DNA from: Mucilaginibacter rubeus
GTDB taxonomy: Bacteria; Bacteroidota; Bacteroidia; Sphingobacteriales; Sphingobacteriaceae
Reading direction: 5' to 3'
Length of the DNA stretch: 64,000 nucleotides
NCBI RefSeq assembly: GCF_003286415.2
Contig: NZ_CP043450.1
Location: 1,054,001-1,118,000, forward strand
Positions within the stretch are counted from its first letter, which is position 1. Every line of letters starts with the position of its first letter. Under the pieces are notes generated by a model. It did no database searches. It worked only from the letters and a program-made list of their open reading frames with translations, and was not told where the DNA came from. Both the position numbers and the translations under genes were made by a program. Of the stretch, positions 1 to 8,919 are shown piece after piece.

Positions 1-1839
1 AACCTGGCTGGCATCGTTCATGGATACACCAACATCAGCATGGGTTAGGGCAGGGGCATCATTAATGCCGTCGCCTATCATTATGGTTTTGCCTTTTTGC
101 TTGTAAATATCAATTGCTTTAAGCTTTTCTTCAGGAAGCCTCTCGCCATGTACTTCTTTGATACCTAATTGATTGGCCACTTTAAGGCATCGGTCTTTTT
201 TATCACCGCTTAATAATACCGGGATAATGCCCATTTGTTTAAGCTGGGTTATGAGCTCTGGAGCTTCAGGTTTTATTTGGTCATCAACAGCAATTTGTGC
301 CATCAGTACCTGGTTTTTATAAAGCGACAGGTTAAAGTGCCCATCATTACTGGCTTTTGCCGTACCTAAAAAGTAATGATTCCCTTCTACATCCTCAGCG
401 CGCATGCCCAGCCCTTTTTCTTCTTTAACCGTTTTTAAAATGAGTTTTTGCTGTGGTAGCCCTTTTAAGCCGTTTACAAGTGATTTGGCTATCGGGTGAT
501 TGGAGCGCTCCTCAATGGCCACAATCATGCCCCTGATGTGCTTGATATCGGCACCATCCGTAATATTGATTTCATTAACTGTGAACTTCCCGGTTGTGAG
601 GGTGCCTGTTTTGTCAAATACCACATATTTGGTGTTGGTAACCGCTTCAATAGTATCACCGCCTTTAACAAGGATGCCATTTTTGGCCGCCCTGCCTAAA
701 CCAACCATAACAGCTGTGGGTGTAGCCAGGCCCATAGCACACGGACAGGAAATAACCAGCACGGCAATGGCGTTCATTATGGCATGCTGCAGACCGGCCC
801 CGCCAACGAAGTAAGTAAGTATAAGAGTAACAAGCGCTATCAGTATAACTGCGGGTACAAATATGGCCGCAACTTTATCTCCCAATTTTTGAACAGGTGG
901 TTTAGCCGCCTGGGCTTTTTTCATCAGGTCGATGATTTGGGCCAGGATGGTATTTGATCCAACACTAGTGGCCAACATATGGAAGTTGCCATTAACCAGA
1001 ATGGTGCCACCAATAACCTTATCATATTTTTGTTTTTCAACCGGGATGCTTTCGCCGGTAAGCATAGCTTCATCAACAGAACCCTGACCAGAAAGCAGCT
1101 CGCCATCAACAGGGATTTTATCGCCCTGGTTAACCAGTAGTGTATCCCCGGGGCGTACTTCTTTAGCATTGATTACCTCAACGCTGCCGTTTATGATTCG
1201 GTTAGCATTTACTTGCTGAAACTTAATCAGATCTTTTACCGCCGAAGTAGTCTGACTTACCGAACGTTTTTCAAATACATTGCCAAGTAACACCAGTGTT
1301 ATAATGGTTGCACAGGTTTCATAAAACTGGTATTGTGGCCCCAGGTTACGTACTGTGCCGATAAGGCTATAAATAAATGCCGATGTTGAACCTACAAAAA
1401 TGAGTACATCCATATTAGGAATGCCTCCTTTAAGGGAGCTGATAGCACTTTTGCCAAAATGTAAGCATCCTACAATAAATACGGGTAGGCACAATAATAA
1501 CTGAATGATGGGCTGATGCAGAAAATGCCAGGGCAATATCATGTGCAGCAAAAGTGGAGTGGTAAAGATGGCGCAGAAAATAAATTTGTTTTCAACCCGC
1601 TCATAAAACGGCACCGAATGGGTGCTGAGATCATCGACGACTTTAAATCCTAAATTTTCTATCCCTTTTTTTATTTCAGGCAGCTTTGCCTCATCGCTGG
1701 TGGAAAATTTCACCTCTTCGCCGGCAAAATCGACAAGGATATTGTGTAAGCCCTTTTTTTCGAGGAATTTATGAACAGACATCGCGCAATTATTACAATG
1801 CATGCCGGTTACATTTAGTTCTATCAATTGCTCAGCCAT
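1..1839 (-). CDS. copA: Heavy-metal (copper-type) P1B ATPase, truncated by the window edge
   Basis: About 613 codons are visible and the C-terminus lies outside the window. The protein pumps Cu(+)-like ions across the inner membrane at the cost of ATP. Seen in order: an N-terminal metal-binding domain with GMHCNNC (residues 12-18), a membrane region, the actuator TGES motif near residue 260, the ion-site CPC motif in a membrane helix (365-367), the phosphorylation motif DKTGT (Asp about 409) and GDGIND near 587. CPC and a single HMA domain are typical of copper exporters; the exact metal is inferred. The ATG at 1839 puts the HMA domain at the very start. It is divergent from tRNA-His, and no operon partner is visible. 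Confidence 0.93.
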   Translation of the reverse strand, partial: MAEQLIELNVTGMHCNNCAMSVHKFLEKKGLHNILVDFAGEEVKFSTSDEAKLPEIKKGIENLGFKVVDDLSTHSVPFYERVENKFIFCAIFTTPLLLHMILPWHFLHQPIIQLLLCLPVFIVGCLHFGKSAISSLKGGIPNMDVLIFVGSTSAFIYSLIGTVRNLGPQYQFYETCATIITLVLLGNVFEKRSVSQTTSAVKDLIKFQQVNANRIINGSVEVINAKEVRPGDTLLVNQGDKIPVDGELLSGQGSVDEAMLTGESIPVEKQKYDKVIGGTILVNGNFHMLATSVGSNTILAQIIDLMKKAQAAKPPVQKLGDKVAAIFVPAVILIALVTLILTYFVGGAGLQHAIMNAIAVLVISCPCAMGLATPTAVMVGLGRAAKNGILVKGGDTIEAVTNTKYVVFDKTGTLTTGKFTVNEINITDGADIKHIRGMIVAIEERSNHPIAKSLVNGLKGLPQQKLILKTVKEEKGLGMRAEDVEGNHYFLGTAKASNDGHFNLSLYKNQVLMAQIAVDDQIKPEAPELITQLKQMGIIPVLLSGDKKDRCLKVANQLGIKEVHGERLPEEKLKAIDIYKQKGKTIMIGDGINDAPALTHADVGVSMNDASQV

Positions 1840-1912
1840 AGTTACAAAAATACTTATTAAGCATAATCATTCTAAATTAAACGGGTAAGCTTAATGTAAT
1901 TTTAAAAAAGAG

Positions 1913-1943
1913 TTTGCAATTTACCGGGAGATTTCTATTTTTG
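1913..1943 (+). promoter_or_regulatory. Bacteroidota-type promoter of tRNA-His
   Basis: A TTTG at 1913-1916 is followed after 19 bases by TATTTTTG at 1936-1943. This matches the Bacteroidota -33 TTTG and -7 TAnnTTTG consensus and lies 20 bases before the tRNA. Confidence 0.7.
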
Positions 1944-1962
1944 CACACTCGAAAAACAAAAC

Positions 1963-2037
1963 GGTAGGCATAGCTCAGTTGGTTAGAGCACCAGATTGTG
2001 GTTCTGGGGGTCGTGGGTTCGAGCCCCATTGCTTACC
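1963..2037 (+). tRNA. tRNA-His(GTG)
   Basis: Full cloverleaf. The acceptor stem pairs GTAGGCA with TGCTTAC. The anticodon stem CCAGA/TCTGG encloses TTGTGGT, giving anticodon GTG. The extra 5' G at 1963 can pair with C at 2037, as expected for the G-1 identity element of tRNA-His. CCA is not encoded. A strong terminator follows. Confidence 0.95.
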
Positions 2038-2049
2038 CGCTTTTCTTAA

Positions 2050-2083
2050 GGCTCATTTACATACGTAAATGGGCCTTTTTTTA
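2050..2083 (+). terminator. Rho-independent terminator after tRNA-His
   Basis: An 11-bp stem (GGCTCATTTAC with GTAAATGGGCC, one G-T pair), a 4-nt loop and a run of seven T. Confidence 0.85.
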
Positions 2084-2205
2084 TGCCCGGAGGGTAGCTT
2101 TTACAATATAAAGAATTGTCATACGGTAGCAATTAGAGTATATTATAACATAACGCGGGCAAAGAAACTGGTAAATTGATCAAATATTCTTTTATATTTG
2201 TTTGT

Positions 2206-2556
2206 ATGTCAAAAGGCTTGAAGCTATTTTTCGGAATACTAACTGTGTTTATCCTTTCAGGATTAACAGTCAAGTCTTATGCCGCTTCCGCGCCAACCAC
2301 TCACTCATTTACCCTGAAAGCGGCAGCACTAAAATATGCCGGGCAATCAGCACAGGAGCTTTGTGGTGAGATATTACACACCGGGTTTAATTTTCAGCAG
2401 CAGCTGAATTATTCGCCGGATTTACATGCAGAGGCTGCTACAATACAGCAGGCCAATGTCCAATATCCGGTACTTGCCAGTGCGCCCCAAATTTCATCTA
2501 TATATAAGATTCTGTATCACAGGTTTCTCCTGTATCCTTTTCACGCCTTCTGGTAG
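2206..2556 (+). CDS. Small exported protein with PFHAFW C-terminus
   Basis: A 116-residue protein not assignable to a known family. The N-terminus is a clear signal peptide: KGLK, then a hydrophobic stretch, then SYAAS, with likely cleavage near residue 27. The rest is soluble and rich in Gln, Ala and His, and it ends in LLYPFHAFW. The gene at 4766 encodes a similarly sized exported protein ending LLFPFHVFW, so the two look like paralogues. The start chosen is the ATG at 2206, because the signal peptide begins there. A TATATTTG sits only 5 bases before it, so the leader may be very short. It stands about 95 bases upstream of the antiporter cluster on the same strand. Function unknown. Confidence 0.6.
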   Translation: MSKGLKLFFGILTVFILSGLTVKSYAASAPTTHSFTLKAAALKYAGQSAQELCGEILHTGFNFQQQLNYSPDLHAEAATIQQANVQYPVLASAPQISSIYKILYHRFLLYPFHAFW

Positions 2557-2650
2557 TCGTTGATATTTTCTGTGTGCATTAACGTTTATATTTTTGTGAT
2601 AAACGATAATGCCGTTCAATCTTAATTTATTACCGCATTAACCTGGCGTT

Positions 2651-2926
2651 ATGAAAAGAAATTTGAAAAGAAAATTTCATGCACAAGTAGCGGTCATGCT
2701 GAAAAGAGAACTTCGGGAGGAAGCTGAAGTTTATTTCCAGGATATGATCATTAAAGTCAAGATGCCCTTAGCTGCAATTGAGTCCAGGCTGGGCGCGATC
2801 CTGCTGCAGATACAACGATTGGTAGAAAAATATTTTCCCGAAAGACAGGAGGATATTGCTTTGCTGATCAGAGATGGCGGCAGCCGCTATGAAAACGTTT
2901 TTAAGATCTGGAAGCCGGCGGCTTAA
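2651..2926 (+). CDS. Conserved-looking small basic protein, unknown function
   Basis: 91 residues, highly charged (N-terminal MKRNLKRKFH), predicted mostly helical, with no signal peptide or membrane segment. A FPERQEDIALLIRDGG stretch near residue 63 is the most distinctive part. No family recognised. It is followed after 42 bases by another small gene and then the Na+/H+ antiporter on the same strand, so co-transcription is plausible. Confidence rests on good codon structure and position. Confidence 0.55.
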   Translation: MKRNLKRKFHAQVAVMLKRELREEAEVYFQDMIIKVKMPLAAIESRLGAILLQIQRLVEKYFPERQEDIALLIRDGGSRYENVFKIWKPAA

Positions 2927-2968
2927 GATTATTAAAAAAAACTAATTTTTTACTATAAAAAAATATCG

Positions 2969-3166
2969 ATGAATAAACAACATTTAACGGCAGGAACGCT
3001 GCTGCGTTACACCGGAAAACCATTTGAAGGACTTGATCCGCAATCGCCCCAGGCCGAATTTCTTGGTTATGACAGCAATGGCTGGACGGGGATCTGGATT
3101 AACTACAAAGGACAGATTCGTTTCATTTCTCTATCCGATGTTGAAGTTGATAACGCGATAATTTAA
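2969..3166 (+). CDS. Small hypothetical protein, possible SH3-like beta fold
   Basis: 65 residues. The pattern LLRYTGKPFEGLDP, then GWTGIWINYKGQIRFISLSDVEVD, suggests a small all-beta fold of the SH3-like kind, but that is only a guess from the alternating hydrophobic residues. It ends 4 bases before the antiporter start, which argues for translational coupling with it. Confidence 0.55.
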   Translation: MNKQHLTAGTLLRYTGKPFEGLDPQSPQAEFLGYDSNGWTGIWINYKGQIRFISLSDVEVDNAII

Positions 3167-3170
3167 TATA

Positions 3171-4757
3171 ATGATCCAAGACCATTTGCTTGTTGTGCTT
3201 GCTTTGTTGTTCACCACATCCATGCTGGCCTTGCTTAGTAACAAACTAAACGTGTCGTACCCGATACTGTTAGTTCTGGCGGGATTGGTGATCAGTTTTA
3301 TACCGGGCGTTCCCGTTGTAAAGATGGATCCCAATATCATATTTGCGGTGTTCCTGCCGCCGTTGTTGTATTCGGCTGCATGGAACACCTCCTGGGCCGA
3401 GTTCTGGCGGCTACGCCGCCCGATTGGGTTGCTGGCTTTCGGCTTGGTGATCTTTACGGCTACGGCTATCGCTTTTTTTGCGCATTGGCTTATTCCTGAT
3501 TGCTCGCTGGCGCTCGGCTTTTTACTGGGTGGTATAATTTCACCACCCGATGCTGTTGCGGCGGCCTCCGTATTTAAGGACCTGAAAGTACCCAGCCGGA
3601 TCGTTGCCATATTGGAAGGGGAGAGCCTGGTTAATGATGCATCAAGTCTTATCGTTTTCCGCTTTGCGCTTGTAGCGATCTTTACCGGGCAATTTACTTT
3701 TTGGCAGGCAACGGGTAGTTTCTTTTCTGTGGTTATCATGGGCGTATTGATTGGCCTGGCGATAGCGCATGTGGTTTATGCTATCCACCGGTTTTTGCCA
3801 ACCACACCAAGCATTGATACGGCGCTGACGCTTATTGCTCCGTATCTCATGTACCTTTTGGCAGAGCATTTTCATTTTTCGGGCGTACTGGCGGTTGTTA
3901 GCGGAGGTCTGTTTTTATCCTTCCGTTCATCTGATATTTTTTCTTATGACTCACGCCTGCAAACAATTACGGTATGGAATGTGGCTATCTTTTTATTAAA
4001 TGGTGTGGTATTCATCATGATTGGCTTGCAATTGCCGGGTATAATTCACGGAATTGAACATTACTCTTTGTCCGATTGTATTGTTTTCGCGGTCGCGATT
4101 AGTGTGCTGTCGATAATTGTTAGGCTGATCTGGGTTTTTCCTTCGGCTTATTTACCGCGACTGTTTAGCCGCCGGATTGTAGAGAAGGAAGGGCCGCTTA
4201 GCTGGAAACCGGTGTTTGTGATTGGATGGAGCGGGATGCGGGGAGTAGTTTCGCTTGCATCGGCGCTTGCCATTCCGCTGACCCTCGCAGATGGGACTGC
4301 TTTCCCGCACCGTAACCTGATCCTGTTTATTACGTTCGCTGTTATACTATTTACGCTTGTGCTTCAGGGATTAAGCCTGCCGCTGTTACTACGAGTGTTA
4401 AAACTGGAAGTTATAGAAAACGATGCCAGCCAGGAGCAACAGATCAGGCACCGCTTAGCCACAGCAGTTATCGCTTATCTTGATGACAATTGCAGCCATG
4501 AGATTGAGGCTAAACCGCTATTTCGAAGGGTGAAAGAAAAATACGAGCGCATGGCCGAGATAGCCGAAAAGCAGTTGAATGGCGAAGAACAAACACCTGC
4601 TTTTATTCATGATTACCGGCAAATGCTACTGGAAATTATTGAGGTTAGGCGTGGCGAGTTAAAAAAGATGCACCGGAACAAGGAGTTTGCTGATCACCTG
4701 ATCCGGGCAAGAGAGCGAGAATTGGATCTTGAAGAGGCGAGAACACGGAAAAATTAA
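3171..4757 (+). CDS. Na+/H+ antiporter, CPA1 (NhaP) family
   Basis: 528 residues. It exchanges cytoplasmic Na+ (or K+) for protons at the inner membrane and so supports pH and salt homeostasis. About 12 hydrophobic segments span residues 1-410. Diagnostic CPA1 motifs are GGIISPPDAVAAASV around 123-137, with the ion-binding Asp of the PPDA loop, and EGESLVNDASS about residue 150-160. The last 110 residues form a charged cytoplasmic tail, probably regulatory. Two small genes precede it and an exported protein follows 8 bases downstream. Cation specificity cannot be read from sequence. Confidence 0.9.
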   Translation: MIQDHLLVVLALLFTTSMLALLSNKLNVSYPILLVLAGLVISFIPGVPVVKMDPNIIFAVFLPPLLYSAAWNTSWAEFWRLRRPIGLLAFGLVIFTATAIAFFAHWLIPDCSLALGFLLGGIISPPDAVAAASVFKDLKVPSRIVAILEGESLVNDASSLIVFRFALVAIFTGQFTFWQATGSFFSVVIMGVLIGLAIAHVVYAIHRFLPTTPSIDTALTLIAPYLMYLLAEHFHFSGVLAVVSGGLFLSFRSSDIFSYDSRLQTITVWNVAIFLLNGVVFIMIGLQLPGIIHGIEHYSLSDCIVFAVAISVLSIIVRLIWVFPSAYLPRLFSRRIVEKEGPLSWKPVFVIGWSGMRGVVSLASALAIPLTLADGTAFPHRNLILFITFAVILFTLVLQGLSLPLLLRVLKLEVIENDASQEQQIRHRLATAVIAYLDDNCSHEIEAKPLFRRVKEKYERMAEIAEKQLNGEEQTPAFIHDYRQMLLEIIEVRRGELKKMHRNKEFADHLIRARERELDLEEARTRKN

Positions 4758-4765
4758 TTTTTAAG

Positions 4766-5113
4766 ATGTTTTACAGATTATTTAAACTGCTTACGGTAAC
4801 CGGTTTGCTATTCTTTGCTTTTACAGCAAAGGCTGGCAGTGGTGTGGTGAAAACTCACGTACCCGGGCATATTGTAAAACAACACTTCCATCTCCACCTT
4901 GAAAACCTTGCAGAGGAAACCTCGCTGGCTTCTATTTTAATTAACGAGGCGCCGCTAACGTGTTTTATTTCTCATCCGGCTTTTGTTACAGATCAACTTG
5001 CCAATCTGTTTAGTATTCCTGAGGCCGCACGTTCCTGCAACATAATTTTGCGCAATTGTCAAATGCCTCGCAGGATTCTGCTGCTGCTCTTTCCCTTCCA
5101 TGTTTTTTGGTGA
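4766..5113 (+). CDS. Small exported protein with PFHVFW C-terminus
   Basis: 115 residues with an N-terminal signal peptide (LFKLLTVTGLLFFAFTAKAG), a His-rich segment (VKQHFHLHLENL) and a hydrophobic C-terminus LLLLFPFHVFW. The C-terminal motif matches that of the exported protein at 2206, and the two genes bracket the antiporter. It starts 8 bases after the antiporter stop, so it is probably in the same transcript. Four Cys or His residues could bind metal, but that is inference. No known family recognised. Confidence 0.6.
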   Translation: MFYRLFKLLTVTGLLFFAFTAKAGSGVVKTHVPGHIVKQHFHLHLENLAEETSLASILINEAPLTCFISHPAFVTDQLANLFSIPEAARSCNIILRNCQMPRRILLLLFPFHVFW

Positions 5114-5183
5114 TATCACTAAGTTTTCCGCTATAATCAATGAAGCGTACGGCTTCTTTTAAACTTATTTAGAAAATTTTAGT

Positions 5184-5651
5184 ATGACTCATATTTTAGA
5201 AAACTCCCTGATTGCAGGTGGGTTGGTGACGCTTTTTAGCGTACCGTTTTATATTATTGCCAAACGCTCAAAACAGAAGCAGCAGAAATTGTTGGAAGAT
5301 AGATTACTGCGCAAAGCGGCCGACCTCAGCCTTGAGCTTACCAGGTATGAAACCCTTAGCAATAAGATCATAGGCTGGGCCAAGCCAAGTAAAATATTGT
5401 TATTGACCCATGTTTCACAATCTGAAGTTGAAGTATATAACCTGACGAAAGCCGTGCGGACTTATGTGCTGAAGACTATGAACGGCACTTCGGTACGCTC
5501 AATTTCATTGCAGATAGCCGATGCGCAAAACAGGGTGCTCGATACTCTTCCCTTTTATCAGCAATTTCAGGACAATGAAATGAAACTGAAACAATTTGAA
5601 AAACAGGCGAAGGATTGGGAAACATTGCTCAATTCTTATTTGGGGCGATAA
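5184..5651 (+). CDS. Membrane-anchored coiled-coil protein, unknown function
   Basis: 155 residues. One N-terminal membrane segment (about residues 8-26) is followed by a basic KRSKQKQQK stop-transfer patch and a long, mostly helical cytoplasmic domain. A terminator follows immediately. No catalytic motif is visible. It is the last gene on this strand before the TonB receptor and may belong to the antiporter transcript (about 70-base gap). Confidence 0.6.
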   Translation: MTHILENSLIAGGLVTLFSVPFYIIAKRSKQKQQKLLEDRLLRKAADLSLELTRYETLSNKIIGWAKPSKILLLTHVSQSEVEVYNLTKAVRTYVLKTMNGTSVRSISLQIADAQNRVLDTLPFYQQFQDNEMKLKQFEKQAKDWETLLNSYLGR

Positions 5652-5654
5652 AGA

Positions 5655-5685
5655 AAGCCTTCCCGGATAAGGGAAGGCTTTTTTA
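5655..5685 (+). terminator. Rho-independent terminator
   Basis: AAGCCTTCCC and GGGAAGGCTT pair perfectly over 10 bp around GGATAA, followed by TTTTT. It lies 4 bases after the preceding stop codon. Confidence 0.9.
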
Positions 5686-6033
5686 TTATAAGTATGAGTT
5701 CGTGATTTTTGGACATTCATTAAGAACGGTATTTACTTAAATTAAAACCTGCAATAGTTACTTATGGCATTCGGCAAAAACCTGTCAGTAATTTAGCAGA
5801 GAATATAATAGACCAACTTTGGGTTTTATTCTACATGCCAGATTCAACATGCCAGATTTGATCAAATTGGCGGTGATAGGATGATTTAAATTTTTATTTC
5901 GGTTAGGTGTAACAAATTCATTTGGGGTGTAGTCCTATGTTTATAGTACTATGTATTGCATGGTATTATGGATTGTAATTTGCTTTGGAGCGGTTCCAAA
6001 ATTTATGTCAAACATTTTACCTATCACATCAAC
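5686..6033. other. Intergenic leader before the TonB receptor
   Basis: About 350 bases of AT-rich DNA between a terminator and the receptor start. I see no gene and no convincing consensus promoter; weak TTTG-like words occur near 5925. The promoter of the receptor must lie here. Confidence 0.4.
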
Positions 6034-8472
6034 ATGAAACTAAAATTGTTACTCGCTATCTTATTTTCAATCATTATGATTCCGGCACTCGGGCAAAAAG
6101 GGCAGACTTTATTTGCGGTAAGCGGAATTGCAACCGATTCGATATCGAAACAACCCATCGGTTATGTAACCGTAAACCTGCGCAATAATTTAAAACAATT
6201 GGTGCGCACGGCTGTGACCAAAACTGACGGGACATTCAGGTTTGAAAAGCTGCCATCTGGAAAATATTCCCTTTCAATGGTTAGTGTCGGTTTTAGCACA
6301 AAAACACTGCCTGTTGACTTAGCAGAAAACGCGAAGCCTTCCTTAAACTTGGGCAGTATCGCTATCGGTGAGCAAACTACGCAGCTTAAAACGGTAGCTA
6401 TAACCGCCGACAAGCCTATCATTAAACAGGAGATTGATAAACTCACGTACGACTTAAAATCCGACCCCGACAGCAAAAGCAGTAGTGTTCTGGAGATGAT
6501 GCGCAAAGTGCCTTTGTTAAGCGTAGATGGCGACGATAATATCCTTTTGAAGGGGAATAGCGGTTACCGCATATTTGTTAATGGTAAACCATCAAGTATG
6601 ATGGAGCGCGATCCAAAAAATATCCTCAAAAGTATGCCTGCTTCAACCATTCAAAGTATTGAGGTAATTACCAATCCTTCGTCTAAGTATGATGCTGAAG
6701 GATTAGCGGGTATCATCAATATAGTGACTAATAAAAAAGTGAGCAACGGATACAATGGTACGCTAAACCTTAGCCAGGTGTTCCCGGTTGGTGGCCCCAG
6801 ATTGGGCGGGTCATTTTCGTCTAAACAGGGTAAGCTGGAGGTATCGAGTTATTTTGGCGGTAATATTTCTAATTCGCCCGAAGTACGCAGTTCTATTGCC
6901 AGGCTTACCACCGGGAGTAATCCTACCAATCTTAGCCAAAATAATACTGCAGAGTGGGATGGTAAAAATGGCTATGCGGAAGTTGGGATCAGCTATGAAA
7001 TAGATAGCCTTAACCTTATTTCGGGACAATTCAATGTTAATGGAAATAACCAGGACGGCATCAATACGCAAAATTCCGTTTTGAACCAAGCAGGCGATAT
7101 GGTTCAGCAGTATGACCTGTATAATAACAATACCTCTGGAGGTAGGGGCTTTAATGTAGGTTTAAATTATCAATTGGGTTTTAAAAACAACAAGCAAAGG
7201 CTGCTCACATTTTCTTATCAGTATTATACATTTAACAACAGGCAGAACGCGGCGCTGACGGCATCAAACCGAGTGAATTATACCACGCCCGATTACCTGC
7301 AACACAATAAAGACGAATCTTCTGAACAGACTTTCCAGGTAGATTATGTACAACCTGTAAAGAAGTTAACTATCGAAATGGGGCTAAAAGCAATCATGCG
7401 TGATAATAAGAGCGATTATCAATACCTCGGATATGACGAAGCAGCGGGTGATTTTGAAACAGACTCATCGAGAAGTAATAAATTCGATAATAAGCAGAAT
7501 GTACTGGGTGCATACAACACTTATAGCTACACTTTGCAAAACTGGAGTTTTAAGGCCGGTGCAAGGGTAGAGGAGACACTGATCGATGCTGATTTTATTT
7601 CTACTTCATCGCAGCTGAACAAAAACTTTTTTGATATAGTGCCTTCAGTAAGTATAAATAAACGGTTTAAAAGTGCCGGTACGATTAATCTCGGGTTTTC
7701 ACAAAGGATACAGCGCCCGGGTATATATCAGCTAAACCCCTTTGTAGACCGCTCGAATCCAAACTTCGAATCGTCGGGAAACCCTAATCTTAGGCCGGCG
7801 GTTTCCAATAGTATCCAGTTGAGTTACAGCAGAACGCAAAAGGCTTCATTGAACCTGATGCTGGGCTACAATTATTTTAATGACCTGATCATGCCTGTTG
7901 TGATTTTTGATCCGGCCACAAATATCACCCGCAACAGTTTTGATAATACCGGCAAGGCTCGTCTTTTTACCTTCAATGGCAATATTAATTACCCCATTAC
8001 CAAAAAATGGAGCTCTTTGTTTAACGGACGAATTGCGCATGGTCGAGTGCAGGGTATAGTGAATGGCCAGTTGGTAAAAAACCAGGGATTTATGTATGGG
8101 GCATCGCTGAACAGTGGCTATAATTTTGAGCAGGGTTGGCATGTTAGCACCAACGTGTTTTTAAACGGCCCTAATCTTTCTATCCAAGGCACCTCAAACC
8201 CTTATGCCAGTGTATCGTTCACTGTTAATAAGGATTTAGTGAAGGATAAACTTTCGTTCGCGGCCACAGTAAATAATCCTTTCAGCAAATACAGAAATAA
8301 CATCCGGAGTTCGTTCGGTCCTGATTTTACTCAGACAAATATTAACCACGCCTATTTCAGAGGCTTTACCGTCAGCCTGAATTACCGTTTCGGTAAGCTG
8401 AAAGAAGCTGTGAAGAAAAATAAACGCGGTATCAGCAATGACGATGTTCAGGGAGCGCCTTCTGGAAATTAA
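6034..8472 (+). CDS. TonB-dependent outer-membrane receptor (OMP beta-barrel family)
   Basis: 812 residues. A signal peptide (MKLKLLLAILFSIIMIPALG) is followed by a CarboxypepD-regulatory-like beta-sandwich (about 25-115), a plug domain with GYRIFVNGKPSSM and AEGLAGIINIVTNK around 200-255, and a long 22-strand-type barrel ending in LNYRFGKLKE. The architecture matches Bacteroidota receptors of the outer-membrane beta-barrel family that import large substrates with TonB energy. The substrate is unknown and no SusD partner is adjacent. The ATG at 6034 was chosen because it opens the signal peptide; an in-frame ATG at 5956 would add 26 non-signal residues. A paralogue starts at 61839. Confidence 0.9.
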   Translation: MKLKLLLAILFSIIMIPALGQKGQTLFAVSGIATDSISKQPIGYVTVNLRNNLKQLVRTAVTKTDGTFRFEKLPSGKYSLSMVSVGFSTKTLPVDLAENAKPSLNLGSIAIGEQTTQLKTVAITADKPIIKQEIDKLTYDLKSDPDSKSSSVLEMMRKVPLLSVDGDDNILLKGNSGYRIFVNGKPSSMMERDPKNILKSMPASTIQSIEVITNPSSKYDAEGLAGIINIVTNKKVSNGYNGTLNLSQVFPVGGPRLGGSFSSKQGKLEVSSYFGGNISNSPEVRSSIARLTTGSNPTNLSQNNTAEWDGKNGYAEVGISYEIDSLNLISGQFNVNGNNQDGINTQNSVLNQAGDMVQQYDLYNNNTSGGRGFNVGLNYQLGFKNNKQRLLTFSYQYYTFNNRQNAALTASNRVNYTTPDYLQHNKDESSEQTFQVDYVQPVKKLTIEMGLKAIMRDNKSDYQYLGYDEAAGDFETDSSRSNKFDNKQNVLGAYNTYSYTLQNWSFKAGARVEETLIDADFISTSSQLNKNFFDIVPSVSINKRFKSAGTINLGFSQRIQRPGIYQLNPFVDRSNPNFESSGNPNLRPAVSNSIQLSYSRTQKASLNLMLGYNYFNDLIMPVVIFDPATNITRNSFDNTGKARLFTFNGNINYPITKKWSSLFNGRIAHGRVQGIVNGQLVKNQGFMYGASLNSGYNFEQGWHVSTNVFLNGPNLSIQGTSNPYASVSFTVNKDLVKDKLSFAATVNNPFSKYRNNIRSSFGPDFTQTNINHAYFRGFTVSLNYRFGKLKEAVKKNKRGISNDDVQGAPSGN

Positions 8473-8527
8473 ACGAATAACCTACCAGATACCAATCATT
8501 TACGTGATTTTAATTTGGATATAAATA

Positions 8528-8556
8528 AGAAAAGCCTTCATTTGAAGGCTTTTCTG
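8528..8556 (-). terminator. Terminator downstream of tRNA-Lys copy 2, possibly bidirectional
   Basis: AAAAGCCTTCA and TGAAGGCTTTT form a perfect stem with flanking A and T tracts. It can end minus-strand tRNA transcription and plus-strand transcription from the TonB receptor gene. Confidence 0.75.
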
Positions 8557-8629
8557 TGATCCCGCTGGGACTCGAACCCAGGACCCCAACATTAAAAGTG
8601 TTATGCTCTACCGGCTGAGCTACGGAATC
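8557..8629 (-). tRNA. tRNA-Lys(TTT), copy 2
   Basis: 73 nt. Acceptor GATTCCG/CGGGATC, discriminator A. The anticodon stem TAACA/TGTTG holds loop CTTTTAA, giving anticodon TTT. The tRNA body is identical to the copy 158 bases away. No own promoter is visible, so it is probably transcribed through the first copy. Confidence 0.95.
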
Positions 8630-8686
8630 ATTCTTTAAACTTCTCGCTATTGAAGCGAAGCTGTTAAAGGCAGCTTTTATTTTTAA

Positions 8687-8714
8687 AAAGAAAAGCCTTT
8701 TTTTGAAGGCTTTG
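8687..8714 (-). terminator. Hairpin between the two tRNA-Lys genes
   Basis: AAAGCC and GGCTTT arms around a T-rich loop, a degenerate copy of the hairpin after the other tRNA-Lys. It may attenuate read-through into the second tRNA. Confidence 0.5.
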
Positions 8715-8787
8715 TGATCCCGCTGGGACTCGAACCCAGGACCCCAACATTAAAAGTGTTATGCTCTACCGGCTGAGCTACGGAATC
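8715..8787 (-). tRNA. tRNA-Lys(TTT), copy 1
   Basis: Same 73-nt cloverleaf as the neighbouring copy, anticodon TTT. It is promoter-proximal. Flanking sequence (TTCTTTAAACTTC on the plus strand) is duplicated together with the gene, which indicates a recent tandem duplication. Confidence 0.95.
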
Positions 8788-8835
8788 ATTCTTTAAACTT
8801 CTTCGTTCCGATTATCGTTTCCGTTTAAAGTGGTG

Positions 8836-8866
8836 CAAATATAGGGTTCTTAATTATACCCTGCAA
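8836..8866 (-). promoter_or_regulatory. Bacteroidota-type promoter of the tRNA-Lys pair
   Basis: On the minus strand a TTG (8864-8866) is followed by TATATTTG (8836-8843), about 50 bases before tRNA-Lys copy 1. Confidence 0.65.
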
Positions 8867-8919
8867 GCTATTTTTTAAATTAATGTAAAGCTTTTTTTAA
8901 GCTATTAATAACCAGTAAA

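Noticed and set aside
3131..3739. 202-residue minus-strand frame inside the antiporter gene
   Set aside because: Lies antisense to a clear gene, no start context, composition typical of a shadow frame.
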